Of a stretch of 64,000 bases of DNA, positions 11,745 to 22,699 are shown in pieces; position 1 is the stretch's first letter, and each line of letters opens with the position of its first letter. The notes beneath the pieces were generated by a model that saw only the letters and a program-made list of their open reading frames with translations, searched no databases and was not told the origin of the DNA. A program made the position numbers and the translations under genes. The stretch is from Apodospora peruviana. Its lineage: Eukaryota; Ascomycota; Sordariomycetes; Sordariales; Lasiosphaeriaceae. The stretch lies in the NCBI GenBank assembly GCA_033439685.1, contig JAUEDM010000007.1, positions 1,922,001 through 1,986,000 on the forward strand. The letters are read 5' to 3'.

Positions 11745-12591
11745 TCTCGCTGCCCGGTCTTTCCTCTCTATTTTTCGTCACGGTCGTCTTTGGGCTATTA
11801 AGATTTTTAATTCTTTCGCATTCACCTTAGTGCCGAAACCTTTCAATTTCATCCTTCTGGACATGTTTTCTTATCTCCCCTTGTTACTACTTATGCGATT
11901 GGACATTTATCACATGACGACGACACGACTGCGGCTCGGCATGGTCGCTCGGACTCGGGCATGGGCGAGTTATTACAATGCTAGGTGGATTGTTCAAGTT
12001 TGGTTATATTCTATTCAATGAACACCAGATATGTTATTTACCGACGCAGAAGTCTGTGTTTGGTTGGTTGGTTAGCCGGGGTTGGGATGATATGGGGAAC
12101 GGAGCGGGTGGCGTTTTGTGGATTGGGTTATTGACGTGCGGTCAGTCTTCTATATACATATTAAGTGTGAAAATGGGAGGTCTGGTCTTTTGTCATTTAG
12201 AGATCTTTTCGTTTAAATATTTGGGTTGGAAAGATAAGAGAAAACAAAATGGGTAAAGAGATAGGGGCGATTTGGGCCAAAGGATGACCTGACATAAGAG
12301 TTATGTAGTTGTTATTTTAGTATCTAAGGGCGTTTGTTATAACCTTGACCGGGGTGATTGACGATACATTATTGTCTTTGTGATTATCTTTATGTTTACT
12401 ATTTGGTCCAGCGTCGGTATGGACGGATGGTGAGTTAATAGTTGGTGCTTTTTCTTTTAAGACCTCATTGTTGCGATTGTGAAAAACTAAGGTACTTGTC
12501 GAGAGTTTCTTACTGTGGTGAATTTTGTCTCGTAGGATTTTTGATCTGTTATTCCTTTCTTCTTCTTCTTCGACGAGAAGTAGTAGAAAAG
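11745..12591. other. Convergent 3' flanks of PUF3 and the SGNH esterase
   Basis: T-rich, without a credible gene. The plus-strand half is the PUF3 3' UTR region; the end near 12592 is the esterase 3' side. Confidence 0.6.
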
Positions 12592-14178
12592 TCAACTCCC
12601 CCATCCTTCCTCCTCCCAGACTTTGTATACCTGATCCCTGATGACCCGATGCCCCAGAGAACGCTGAAGCAACACAACAAAAAGCCGATGTCAGCAAAGG
12701 ATCGATCTCAGATAAGGAGGTTAAAATTTACGTACCGGATGAAAAGTCTTGCCATAATAAGTCGGGGTATACCACATGGACCCCCAGCCGCCCGCTTCTT
12801 CTGTCAACGGCGTCATCCTTGCATCTAATTTCAGTAATGGGTCTTTCCGTTTCGTGAAAGCCATGTAGCAGAGCGCCTTTTCGCCCCAGTCTCCCCCCGA
12901 GAACGACTGGTCGAAACACAAGTCAGGATCAATCAGTCCAAAATCCTTCTCGTCAAGCACCTCCTCCTCCTCCTCCTCCTCCTCCCTCTCTTCAGTTTCC
13001 ATGTCATTATCCACCCCGCCAGGCAAAAAAAACCACGTCTCGGTCCGGTTATAGTCGGGCTCTTTGACGCCTTTCTCGCATAACCTGTGCCCAGTAAACA
13101 GTTGGTCGTAATCCACAAATACCACCTTTCTTCCTTTGTCATGATCAAGAAATCGACTATTGACCTGGTTCACAACCGCCTCAATCCGTCTGTTAACAGC
13201 CACCACCAAATCGTTCATACGCCTCCTCATCTCCCTCGTAAGTTTGGGATGGTATCTGCCTGGAAACCCGGGATCGCTGAGCGCGCCGTCCCACCACACG
13301 CCCAGACTGACATGGTCGCAGTATTCCGTCTCTGCGTCCCAAAAACGCGCGTAGCCGGTGACAGTAATACCCCTAAACTGGGGATTATTACGTTCCCACC
13401 AATGCATCTTGTCGAGGATCTCGAGCAGAACCAAAGTCAAGCGGTGCGAGAATGTTGTATCACTACTTTCATCGCCAGAGGTGGATGAGTTGTTGTTGCC
13501 ACCACCAGTGATGAGTTGTTCTGATTTGGCCAAGGCGTCCTCGCATGTACCGCTCGCGAAGGCGTAAAACCGAAAGACACAGGCGTTGATGACGTCGAAA
13601 AAACCGACGTCGTTGCCGCCGATGCTAAGAGTCGCGAAGGTGACTGAAAGAGAAGCGTTAAATGTGTCGATTTGGGATGCGTTTTCTTTGTTGGATAGGA
13701 CGTCTTTTGTTGTGGAGCCGGTGCAGGAGAGCCATTGGAATGAAGAAGACTCTGTATCGTCACTGGTGATGTTGGTTATGTTGACGAAATCGGCGTGGAT
13801 GAGATAGGGGTAGGCGCCGTTGCCCTGCCGACAGTCGTTTTTGGTGCCGTTGATGACGGTTGTGCCGATTCCTGTGCTGTACGAGTCGCCGAACGCGACG
13901 AAGCCTGCTTTCAACCTCTTCCATCTTTGGTGGTTGTCGTCGTCGTCGTTATCATCATCATCATCATTGTCGCTGGATAGCTCCCGTGTAAGTCGAAAGG
14001 GGTTGTTGTGGTCAGAGTGCGACGACGACCCCCCTGTGGTGGTTGGGTAGCTGCTGCTGCCGCCGCCCAGGACATGCTGCTGCTGTTCTCCTGGTAACTG
14101 TCGGTATGGAGTGGACAGAGCAAACCCTAGTGGTGTCGTATATATTGGAAATAGACTGACGACGTGGACGAGTAGCAT
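12592..14178 (-). CDS. Secreted SGNH/GDSL-type esterase or lipase
   Basis: Exons 14178-12736 and 12663-12592 (minus), 504 aa. An N-terminal signal peptide is visible (about 1-22). Block I FGDSYS carries the catalytic Ser99, and block III IGGND carries the oxyanion Asn189. The C-terminal FHP (His480) ends exon 1. Without the 72-nt intron (12664-12735, donor GTACGT) the frame would stop after VRKF. With it, exon 2 adds RSLGHRVIRDQVYK, giving the FHPxxxGH block V typical of fungal SGNH hydrolases. Several NxT/NxS sites fit secretion. Unusual are a run of Asp (70-82, DNDDDDDNDDDD) just before the catalytic domain and a Glu run near residue 410. An Asp three residues before the His is not present. 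The substrate is unknown. Confidence 0.9.
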
Positions 14179-15072
14179 GGCTGTTTACCCTTTCCCGCTC
14201 TTCCTCCCTTGATGTTTTCTAGGAAATCTCGGGAGACGATAGGCGGCACTAAGCAAGGCGGGCGAAGAAAGCGAAATGATTACCCTCAAGTACCCAAGGT
14301 AGTCAAAGAAGCTGCCTTTTTCGAGTCGGCAAGACTGGGGAAATCCCCATCCAAGAGATAACGGATCGGATATGTTGATGTCGATGCTTGAACTATTATT
14401 TTAGTAATAAATATGAAGATCCCGGAAAGTGTTTTCACCAAAGGCTGATGAGAACAAAGAAGGTTGTCGTCAGTCAGCTCCACGATGCCACCCTATTTTA
14501 GGCAGAAAAGCAGCTGGTCGTCTCAGTGTTGAGAACCGAACCTCAGCAGATTCCCGCTTCGGCCAATCAGTTGTGCACATGCCCAACTGTGCCGCCTGTG
14601 ATTCATGTCCACCACCAACGAGCACGTATGACATCGTTGTAACACTAAGTGAGGTTGACAAGTCCGAGATTGACGACGAAATACGAGCAAAAGTATGCAA
14701 ATTACATCTTCAAAACAGTACCCTCATATCCGTGGAAAATTACGTTCACATGTCTGTTGCAATTCATTGGCGGCAATAACATATAAATATCGCTCAGAGT
14801 TCACCTGCGGGATGCCATGATTCCAAAGAACAGATCTCTCAGCAAGCGAAGATATGCTGAGAAAAGCAGTTTGAAATCCATCGAGGAACAAATATATAGG
14901 TATCTTTTCCGTGTACTCTACCTTGCGTAGAAAACCCAAACCACTCGCGTCAAATCATATTAAGACATGGACATTGAATCGCATCGCAAAACTAAACAAT
15001 ACCGAGAAATAAGGACAACCAGGAAAAACAGACCGAGAAATCCTTTGACAGAGAAGAACCAAGTCAAGTGAC
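14179..15072. other. Intergenic between the esterase and the dehydrin-like gene
   Basis: The right part is the 3' flank of the dehydrin-like gene and the left part the esterase leader. Open frames at 14286-14779 overlap on both strands and show no recognisable protein. Confidence 0.6.
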
Positions 15073-16151
15073 TTAGGCAGATGAACCCTTGTCCTTATGG
15101 AGCTTTGCCTTGATCTTATCCTTGAGGCTCCTCTTCTCCTTATGGTGGTGCTCTTCCTCACCGGCTGGGATCTCGCCAGTGACACCGCCGTGGTCGTCTC
15201 TCTTGACGCCCTTCTCCCCAAGAAGACCTACAAGGAAGCCGACATGCGTTAGAAAATATCGCGTGTTAAAAAATATTAGCAGAACTTACGGTCAGCTTCC
15301 GCACCAGCTCCAGGCTTCGTCGCATCAAAGTCGCCACCGTCAGCTTTGAGACCGGAAGACTTAAGATGGATAGTGCCCATGTCGCCATCGTGGTTCTCTT
15401 TCGGCGCTTCCTCAACAGCACCTGGTCCAGAGGAGGAGGGCTCCTTGTTGACGTTGGCGGCATCACCGCCGTGCTCATTTGCAACCTGTGCAATAGGCTT
15501 AGGACCCGGACCGTCAATCTTGACTGGGTTGTCGTTCTTGTCCATGCCGTCAGTATTATCGACGTCGTTTCGTCCCTTCATGCTTTCAGGGTCTGTGCTG
15601 GGGTTGGACGGGTCGCGCACGTCGTTCTGGGCCTTGGTCGAGTCCTCGGGGATTACAGACGAGTCTTTGACCTCGGCCGGGTTGATATTAGGCTTCGAGT
15701 CTGTCTCTGTTGTAGGTTTGTAGTCTTCTGTCTTGGACTCGCCGACCACTCCGGCTGTATCTGGCTTGGTGTCGATGGGCTTGATGTCCGTAGTCTCGAG
15801 AATGTCTTCGACAGGCTTGGTGTCGGTGGGCTTGGAGTACGTGGTCTCTGGTACTCCCTTCTTTGTGTTGGTGTTGCCGTTGGCGGTATCTGGGTAAGCA
15901 TCCTCGACATGTTCTGCGAGAAAGATGTTTAGCAAGGAGCAATGTGATGACGATTTACAGCAAGAAACTCTGTAACCTCTTGTCAGTATAACATCCTTCT
16001 CGATAAGTAGAATGTGCTTACCACCCATATTACCGGCGTCGTACGGCTCTCCCTTGCCGACGTTACCTGTCTGGCCCGAGATGGGCTCCTCGCCCTTGGT
16101 CCCCCAGATGGCCTTGGAGGCGGCTGTGGTCATGTTATTGATGGTCTCCAT
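15073..16151 (-). CDS. Dehydrin-like intrinsically disordered hydrophilic protein
   Basis: Exons 16151-16022, 15913-15290, 15227-15073 (minus), 302 aa. The N-terminus (METINNMTTAASKAIWG, then SGQTGNVGKGEPYDAGN) matches a start common to uncharacterised Pezizomycotina proteins. I therefore use the ATG at 16151 and not the upstream one at 16223. The middle is rich in Asp, Lys, Pro, Thr and Gly, with degenerate repeats of the form KPTDTKP / KPIDTKP. No membrane or globular segment is visible. Exon 3 ends with HHHKEKRSLKDKIKAKLHK, which resembles the Lys-rich amphipathic K-segment of plant dehydrins. Splicing is well supported: intron 1 (15914-16021) joins NMG to EHVEDAY, and intron 2 (15228-15289) joins AEADR to LLGEKG. 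A role in desiccation or stress protection is inference from composition. Confidence 0.8.
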
Positions 16152-17467
16152 TGTGAAGTAGGGTGTTTTTTTGTTTTTTGTGTTAATGCTGTGCTGAGTG
16201 AGGCTGGGCTGCGAAGTTGTCATACGCTGTGCTCAAGACAATGATTTTGGTCGAGACGGGAGACAATATGACGGAGGGAAGATTTGCGTTTTTATGAGCA
16301 CTTGCCATGGGCTTACTTGGGAGGAGCACTAGACCTGATTTGCCTCATCATTCCATCCTTCCATCTCAAGTCCGGAGGAAGGAGGTCTGACGTCTTTGTT
16401 GCAGACGAACCAGCTCATTGGTCAGTCGGAGGAGGGCCTGCAACGGCCGTGGGCAGTGTTGGCAGCCACAGAGAAGCCAAGAAAGAACCAAGAAGCCGGC
16501 TCACCGTTGGTCAGGCAGATCGTCTGTGGCTTGAATCCTTTATTTTTCGCTCACCAAGTTACATCGAAGATGCGGTCAAAGATCGGCACCGCCTTCATTG
16601 TTGTGTACCACAGTGTAACTGCAACACTCTAGAGTCTAAAAGTACGAGGAGAAAGACCCAATAAGTCAAGCTAGAAAGAGCCAACCTGGAAAGGTCAGTT
16701 CAAGCTTTCCATTTATCCATTCAGCGACGGCTTAAGAAGTTAGTTAGGAAGGAGACTGATGACCGTTCTCAAACCGTCGCCAGCGTTTATCTGGAGAAAG
16801 AACGAGACAGATTGCTGGTGGAGCCAACGATGACGCTCCTCCTTGCGCGGATGCACAATTGCGTCACTGGCTGGCCAGGTGTCCCCAGGGTGGAAGCTGC
16901 TGTACGCGGGGGTAAACCGTAGTGCGTGCGGGGCATTACTGGCTGCGGGGCAGGGAGCTACACGTCAGGGTCCTCGTCCCTTCTTTTTTGATTTTGGGCA
17001 GGAAGTTCAGGTACTTCTCAGGAGTCCATCACGGGACTGTTATTCCACAATTATCAAGCAACGCGTGGCTTCGTGTGGTCAGAACTGGGCTAGAAGGTCC
17101 AATGACAGGTCAAGCACAAAGCACGAGCACGTATCGCACACTGTGTCCTGAATCCCCACTGTCTCCGCTGTCTCGCTTATGCAAGCCTTCCGCCGCCCAG
17201 GGCTGTTTACGGAGTAGAGCCTGAGAGCCTTAAGATGGCGTGGGTCTTGGCAATGCTTGATTCAAGTGCTGTCATGCAATTTCTCCAACGTCAACCAAGA
17301 CATCTTGACTACGGTAGGTACCTACTGTAATCCGTACCTTACTTTTACCAAAAATAATAATAACGAATTATGGGTTTAATAGCAAAAATCAAGGGTACCT
17401 ATTAAGGGTGCAAGTTAAACTTAATCCCCCTCCTCTTCTCACATTGATTGAGGGTAATCATTTTCTC
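16152..17467. other. Intergenic, upstream of the dehydrin-like gene and 3' of the GPI protein
   Basis: No gene seen. A 12-bp perfect palindrome GTAGGTACCTAC lies at 17314-17325. The A/T-rich tract at 17340-17400 lies just beyond the GPI-protein stop. Confidence 0.6.
17314..17325. repeat. 12-bp perfect palindrome GTAGGTACCTAC
   Basis: This sequence equals its own reverse complement. It is a member of the scattered intergenic TAGGTACCTA family. Confidence 0.8.
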
Positions 17468-19423
17468 TCACATCAGCACCACCATCAATCCACCAACAAC
17501 AACCAGCATCACACTCGCAAACCCGATCCTCAACCCGTTAGTGCCAGCAGTATATACCGGTGGCTGGACCTCGCCCTGCGTCGGCAGAGCGTTGCTGCTC
17601 GGAGCGGCCGCACCCGTGCCCGTGCTGTACACAGACGGGTACGAGCCGTTCGGCCACTGGTAGCCTGCGTTACCGACCGCGACGGGCGGTGTGACTACAG
17701 CCGGGAACGAAGAAAACGAAGAGACCGGAAGGGGCGTGGAAGGAGGAGTGTATGTAAACGTCTCCACGGTGGGTGTCGCGCACGGCACGAGGACGATGAT
17801 GTCCTTGATGACGGTGACGGTCGGGGTGCTGCTGGCAGGGTCGACGACCGAGGTGGTGGTCGGGAGTAACGAAGACGGAAGGGTGATGCTCGCCGTTGCC
17901 GGACAGATGGTCGTGTAGAGGTCGACCGTCTTTGTGACGACGATTTCGCTCTGCAGCGAGGCCGGGCAGTTGGGCACGGTTGCAGCGCAGCTGGTGATGG
18001 TGTACAGACTGGTGGTGTAGAGGGTGGACGTGACGAGGTCGTCATCCTCTGCCGCAGATGAGCTGATGATCCCGCCGCCGGTGCTGTAGACTGGGTAACC
18101 GGACGAGTTGCCAGCTGGGTAGTTGGGTGTCAGTGACGACGGATAGGATACAACAGGGGGGCTGGTGACCGCTGGGTCCTCCGACGAGACCACGCCGCTG
18201 GTACCAACGCTGGTGGCGCTAACTGAGACTTCACCGCCTGAGCCGCCACTCTCGTAGACGCTGCTGGCGGTGAAAATGATACCACCACTGGCACTGGCAG
18301 TGGCAGAAGACAACATAGTAGCCGGTTGGGTTGTAACAGTCATGACAGTCCCGCTCTCCGCAGGCGACTTGGACAGCCAGCACTGTGTCATGGTCGGCGC
18401 CGAGAGCAGCGTCGTCGAAACAGTCGGCACCACGCCAAAGGTCTTGTAATCAATAATCACACCGAACCGCGCAAACGCGCCGACGTTCAAGTCCCACCAC
18501 TCTGTGCTCTGGAGCTCACAGGTCGGCGTCGACTCCAGCACAGCAACAAACTCGATCAGGTTGGCATAGATACCAAGCTCAGCAGTCGCGCCGATACCGA
18601 GCTCCGGCACGCCCGCCTCGGCACCGCACTGCACGCGAAGCCGCAGGTCCGCCTTGAACGTCGCCGAGCCCTTCCGCACGACGACGGGCAAGGACTTGCT
18701 GCTGAGCCCGTCAAAGAAGGACTTGGTGATGTCACCCCCGAAAACGCTGGCCTCAAGGAACGCTCCGTCGGCCACTTTCACGTAGAAGCCGCCCTCGAGG
18801 TCGATCTCGGACGACAGGCTGAAGACCAGGTCGACGTAAAAGACCAGCCCGACGCTTAGACCCGGGAAACCGAGGCCCAGCGGCGAGTTTGATGTGAACA
18901 GGTTGACTGCATAGGCCGCGCCGGCGGTGATGTCGACGCCGATGTCCACGTAGGCTTCAACGCCGCTGAAGTCGAGCCGCACGCTCGGGTCGACGATGTC
19001 CTCATGCAGCTTGGCGGTGACGGTGCCCTTGGTCCAGCAGTCGATGCAGGTGACGGCCAGCGAGACGGTGTCGGTAATGCCGAGGGCTGCATCTCCGTTG
19101 ATCCATGATCTTTTTTTTTCCCTATCATCAGCCGCTGTTATGCTTCCAAACACCTTAATGAGTGAGACCTACCCAGCAAAAAGGACGTGGTTCGACTCCC
19201 ACGTCTTGTCCAGGCTGAAATCGACGGATAGCCGCTTCTCGAGGTGAGGCTGGTGCGATATGTCGTGCGCCAGCTCGAGCGCCTCGTGGAAGACGAGATC
19301 ATGCTGCGGCTTCTTGGTGATGTACACGTCCACGGGGGTGGGCGTGGCGGAGACGAGCAGACTGGGGAGCAGCGCCAAGATGGCCGCGGCCGCCGACGCG
19401 ATGTTATGCTGTGAGAAAAACAT
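17468..19423 (-). CDS. Predicted GPI-anchored cell-wall/surface protein
   Basis: Exons 19423-19173 and 19109-17468 (minus), 630 aa. The 63-nt intron joins NHVLFAG to SWINGDAALG. A signal peptide covers about residues 1-26. A dibasic LEKR (61-64) could be a Kex2 site. A beta-rich ectodomain (about 65-370) holds a few Cys (CIDC, CGAE, CELQ, CWLS). A long Ser/Thr/Pro-rich stalk (about 370-605) then leads to a C-terminal hydrophobic tail (about 609-630) ending without a charged domain, as in GPI-anchor signals. This architecture fits proteins attached to the membrane or covalently to wall glucan. The ectodomain resembles a fungal family of unknown function. It lies next to GH64 and GH16 genes on the same strand, which fits a wall role. 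Confidence 0.85.
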
Positions 19424-20806
19424 TTTGTGGTTTATAAAGGAGTGACTAGATCTAATCAGATCAAAAGGGTTGAATGAATGGCTGCTAGAGAAATTCTAGC
19501 TATAGGCTTGACGGCATCAGGACGACAGACGGAGTAAGAGAGCGAGGGTGTGAGGGTGTTGAAGAGGTAACCTCTCTTCTTTTAAGAGAAGTTCGTCCCA
19601 TTATCGACCGCAGTCTTGTGAAGGTAGGTAATTCAACTCTGACCAGACGATGCACCAACAGGACGAGCAGGAAGGCATCCAATCTTTCACCGCCGCAAAA
19701 CACTCCAGCCAACAAGATTCTCTACAGTCAAATGGTCACCAGATCGGAAATCTTGTTTCGGTCTGAGCCACACATGGCCGGCACTGCTGACTTCGGTTAC
19801 CAAGGAAGACGGAAGAGATGAAAAGAGCCTCGCTGTCTGGGAGAAGTCATTCTAACAATCCGAGTGGTTAACCAAAGTCTAGGGGGCCGGCGCACTCAGA
19901 CCTGGGAAAGCATCAAGTCACACATATACCGTGAATGAACGAGACGAAATGGAATGAAACACCCGCCTCTGGGTGTTGATCCAATTGACTCATCAACCAG
20001 GGACTGCATAAAGGTGGAAGTGGTCGGCGAGCATTATGTGGTGTGTTGAACAAACAGAAGGCGAAAAAACGGGTAATCATTAAAAAAAGGGGTTGCGGCT
20101 AACTTGTCGACATAACGAATCATTGAGCAGAAGTGCGCCTTGTTTCACGATCAAAAAGGAGTGTTTTTGTGGGGGTGGCTTTTGGTTGGCTGGGCGGGTT
20201 TCAGGGGTCGGATTGGTCGATTGATTTGACCACCAACCCAACAACCTTTCGGAGATTTCTCTCCCTCCCTTCCTACATACGACGAGTTGCCGACCCGATT
20301 GACCGACGGAGTTGACCATTTGCCGCCGTAATAACGGCGATAGGTGGCACAGGATATGTCGGAGCAAGCAAGGTACCTACGTACAATATATTTGTGAACC
20401 ATCGAGCTCACATGTTACTTCTTGTCTTCTTATTCAGAGTTACTTATCTAGCCTCTTAGACCACGATGGCTTCCAGTCCGTAATGCGGAAGCACGGATCT
20501 TGGGAACTTGAATATATATATATATACTAGTCGAAACCGCCAGGTTTTACATATACAAGGTGAAAAGAAAGATAACATAGACATTGGAAAAAAGAGAAAA
20601 TGGAAAGCGGCCGAGGGCTATATTTACATCAAAATGCCCAAATATAAACACACAGGGGCGTCGTGGTCAACATATAAACAGACGAGGAAAATAAAAAGGA
20701 AAGGAAAGGAAAGGAACCCGACAAAAAGAGACCTTTAACAAGAACCAGAATATACATCCAAAAGTAAATAAACACCAACAGTTCAAGATGCAAGGAGCAG
20801 ACCAGT
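19424..20806. other. Intergenic between GPI protein and GH64 gene
   Basis: No gene seen. It contains the GPI-protein promoter, a TA dinucleotide tract near 20513-20526, and A/G-rich sequence at 20560-20720 that is the GH64 3' side. AAGGTACCTACGTAC at 20370-20384 is another GGTACC motif. Confidence 0.6.
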
Positions 20807-22699
20807 TCACTGCTGAGCCCCCAATTCATGCAGTACAACACCATCACTAGCAGTTCCATTCGCCATCACATTCGCAAGCGGGCCGTCAGTCGACATGCCC
20901 GTCAAGACAAGCCGCTCATGCAAGAAACCCCCATTCCCAAAGAACCCCAACAAGAACGAACACCCGACGAGCAGCGCCATCAACACGACCCGTGAGACAA
21001 GGCTCCTGACGGAAAGCGACAGCACTGCGACCAGCAGCCGGCCAAGCACCCCCAGCACGGGCTTGGCGTACTTGTTGTACGCCGCGCTCTCGCCGAGCCG
21101 TTCCATCGCCACCTCCAGCTTGGCCCTGACCGACGCCGGGATGAGGACGTCAATCGGTCGACGGACTGCGACCTGAGTTGAAGGCGGCGGTAATCTGGCC
21201 AGCTCGGCGTCCATCTTGCGCAACATGCCCTTCTCGAGATCAGACTCCTCTCGAGTCCCAACCTGGCTCATCTCCTCATGTTCAGAGGTAGCATCGGGCA
21301 TCTGCGTCCATGACTCCAAGCCCCTCCGCATCATCCGCCTCCCGCCACCGGGACCGCCGGCGCCGCTCCGCCGCCCGCCAATCATCTGGCTGACATGGCC
21401 ACCCGTCCGCGCCATATCCCCCAAGTTGACCGGCACGCTCCTCGCGCCAGCAGGAATCGACGCCGGCCCGCCGAAGCTGACCACAAGCAACTTGGGCTCC
21501 CCGCTCGCCACGGTGCCCGCGACATTGGCGTCGTCATTCGGCGCCACATCATCATACGCAAACGTGTACCCCTTGCCGTCCGGGTGCGCGGCGTGCACGA
21601 TGCGGCTGTAATGGTTCGTGATGCTCTCCTTGTAGTAGTTGGCAATCTTTTCCCCGTCGGGCTGGTTCGGGTTCGACAGCAGCGTGCTCCTGTTGAAAGC
21701 CGCGCACAGTCTGGTCACGATGTTGCCCATCTCATCCGTATTCTGGGGGTACTTGGCAAAGGCGCCCGTGTCGCAGCTAAAAATATCCTTGGCCGACGGC
21801 TGCGGGATCGCCCCGACGTTGCCAAAGACGAACTTGCCGTTCTGGACCTGGCCCTTCAGCACGCCCCACTGGACCTGCGTGTTCAGGGTCAGCGGCTGGG
21901 ACGAGTACTTTTGCCACACCGCGTTGACGTAGGGCTGGTAGTAGCCGTCGAAGAGGCCTTGGTTCATGACGATTCCCGCGTTGGGGCTCAGCGCGCGCAG
22001 GTTCTTGCCGGTTGCCTTCTGCTTGACGACCAGCTTATCCCAGCCGGCGCGGTCACGGTTGTTCTGCGCGACGAGCTCGTTGCAGACGCCATCGAGGCCG
22101 TTGGCCGGGAAGCCTGGCACGAACTGGGTGGAGCCGCTGTCGCTGAGCAGGGCCAGCGACACGGGCACGCTGATGAAGTCGACGTAGGTGATGTTGGCGA
22201 ACGCTTGGAAGTCGTTGAAGGTGAGCTCGGCGAAGCCCCAGTACAGCTCGTAGTTGGAGTCGGACGGGTTGGTCGGCGACGGCTCAACCAGCGCCGGGCC
22301 CGGGTTGAGCAGGAAGGTGAGTTTCTTGTCCTTGACCAGCCAGATGCGCCCGCCGACGATCTGGGGAATTCGGACCTTCTTGAAGCTGCCGGGCCCGCCG
22401 AGCTTGATGGCGGCGTCGGCCTGCAGCGGGCTGCCTACGCTTCCCGGTGACGTAGGGTAGTACGGCGTGACGCCATCGCTCTGCAGGATGAAGACAGCGT
22501 TGTTTCTGTTGGTGTCGATTCCTGTGACATAGGCCCATACATCGGCCGAGGTCGTGTTATTCTGGATGGCAATGTCCAGGTTTGGCCTCGTGGCCGATGT
22601 GCTGAAGGCATTGGTTTTGGTGGCGCTGCTGGTGACTGAGGGAGCTTGCAGAATGTGATACTTGCTCTGGATCGCCAGAACGTCTTCGATGGTGGACAT
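20807..22699 (-). CDS. GH64 family beta-1,3-glucanase with C-terminal membrane segment
   Basis: A single exon of 630 aa. GH64 enzymes (thaumatin-like fold) cleave beta-1,3-glucan, classically to laminaripentaose. The first 390 residues match the family. Glu158 (in FAELTFND) and Asp174 (in YVDFISVPV) are 16 apart, the same spacing as the catalytic Glu/Asp pair of the Streptomyces enzyme. GLDGVCNELVAQNNRDRAGW and FSCDTGAF are also typical. Unusual for a glucanase: the N-terminus (MSTIEDVLAIQSKYH) has no signal peptide. After a Gly/Arg-rich linker (about 450-470) there is a hydrophobic region near 555-600. So the protein could be C-terminally anchored, exported unconventionally, or intracellular. 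A long antisense frame (21395-22450 plus) is a GC-driven shadow. Confidence 0.9.
   Translation of the reverse strand: MSTIEDVLAIQSKYHILQAPSVTSSATKTNAFSTSATRPNLDIAIQNNTTSADVWAYVTGIDTNRNNAVFILQSDGVTPYYPTSPGSVGSPLQADAAIKLGGPGSFKKVRIPQIVGGRIWLVKDKKLTFLLNPGPALVEPSPTNPSDSNYELYWGFAELTFNDFQAFANITYVDFISVPVSLALLSDSGSTQFVPGFPANGLDGVCNELVAQNNRDRAGWDKLVVKQKATGKNLRALSPNAGIVMNQGLFDGYYQPYVNAVWQKYSSQPLTLNTQVQWGVLKGQVQNGKFVFGNVGAIPQPSAKDIFSCDTGAFAKYPQNTDEMGNIVTRLCAAFNRSTLLSNPNQPDGEKIANYYKESITNHYSRIVHAAHPDGKGYTFAYDDVAPNDDANVAGTVASGEPKLLVVSFGGPASIPAGARSVPVNLGDMARTGGHVSQMIGGRRSGAGGPGGGRRMMRRGLESWTQMPDATSEHEEMSQVGTREESDLEKGMLRKMDAELARLPPPSTQVAVRRPIDVLIPASVRAKLEVAMERLGESAAYNKYAKPVLGVLGRLLVAVLSLSVRSLVSRVVLMALLVGCSFLLGFFGNGGFLHERLVLTGMSTDGPLANVMANGTASDGVVLHELGAQQ

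Noticed and set aside
16152..16223. Upstream ATG (16223) for the dehydrin-like gene
   Set aside because: Adds a Thr/Asn/Lys-rich leader peptide; the METINNM start at 16151 fits homologous N-termini.
19858..19900. Ser-tRNA-like CCGAGTGGTTAA
   Set aside because: No anticodon arm or T-arm follows.
21395..22450. 351-codon plus-strand frame
   Set aside because: Antisense to the well-supported GH64 gene; Arg/Val/Leu-rich shadow typical of GC-rich third positions.
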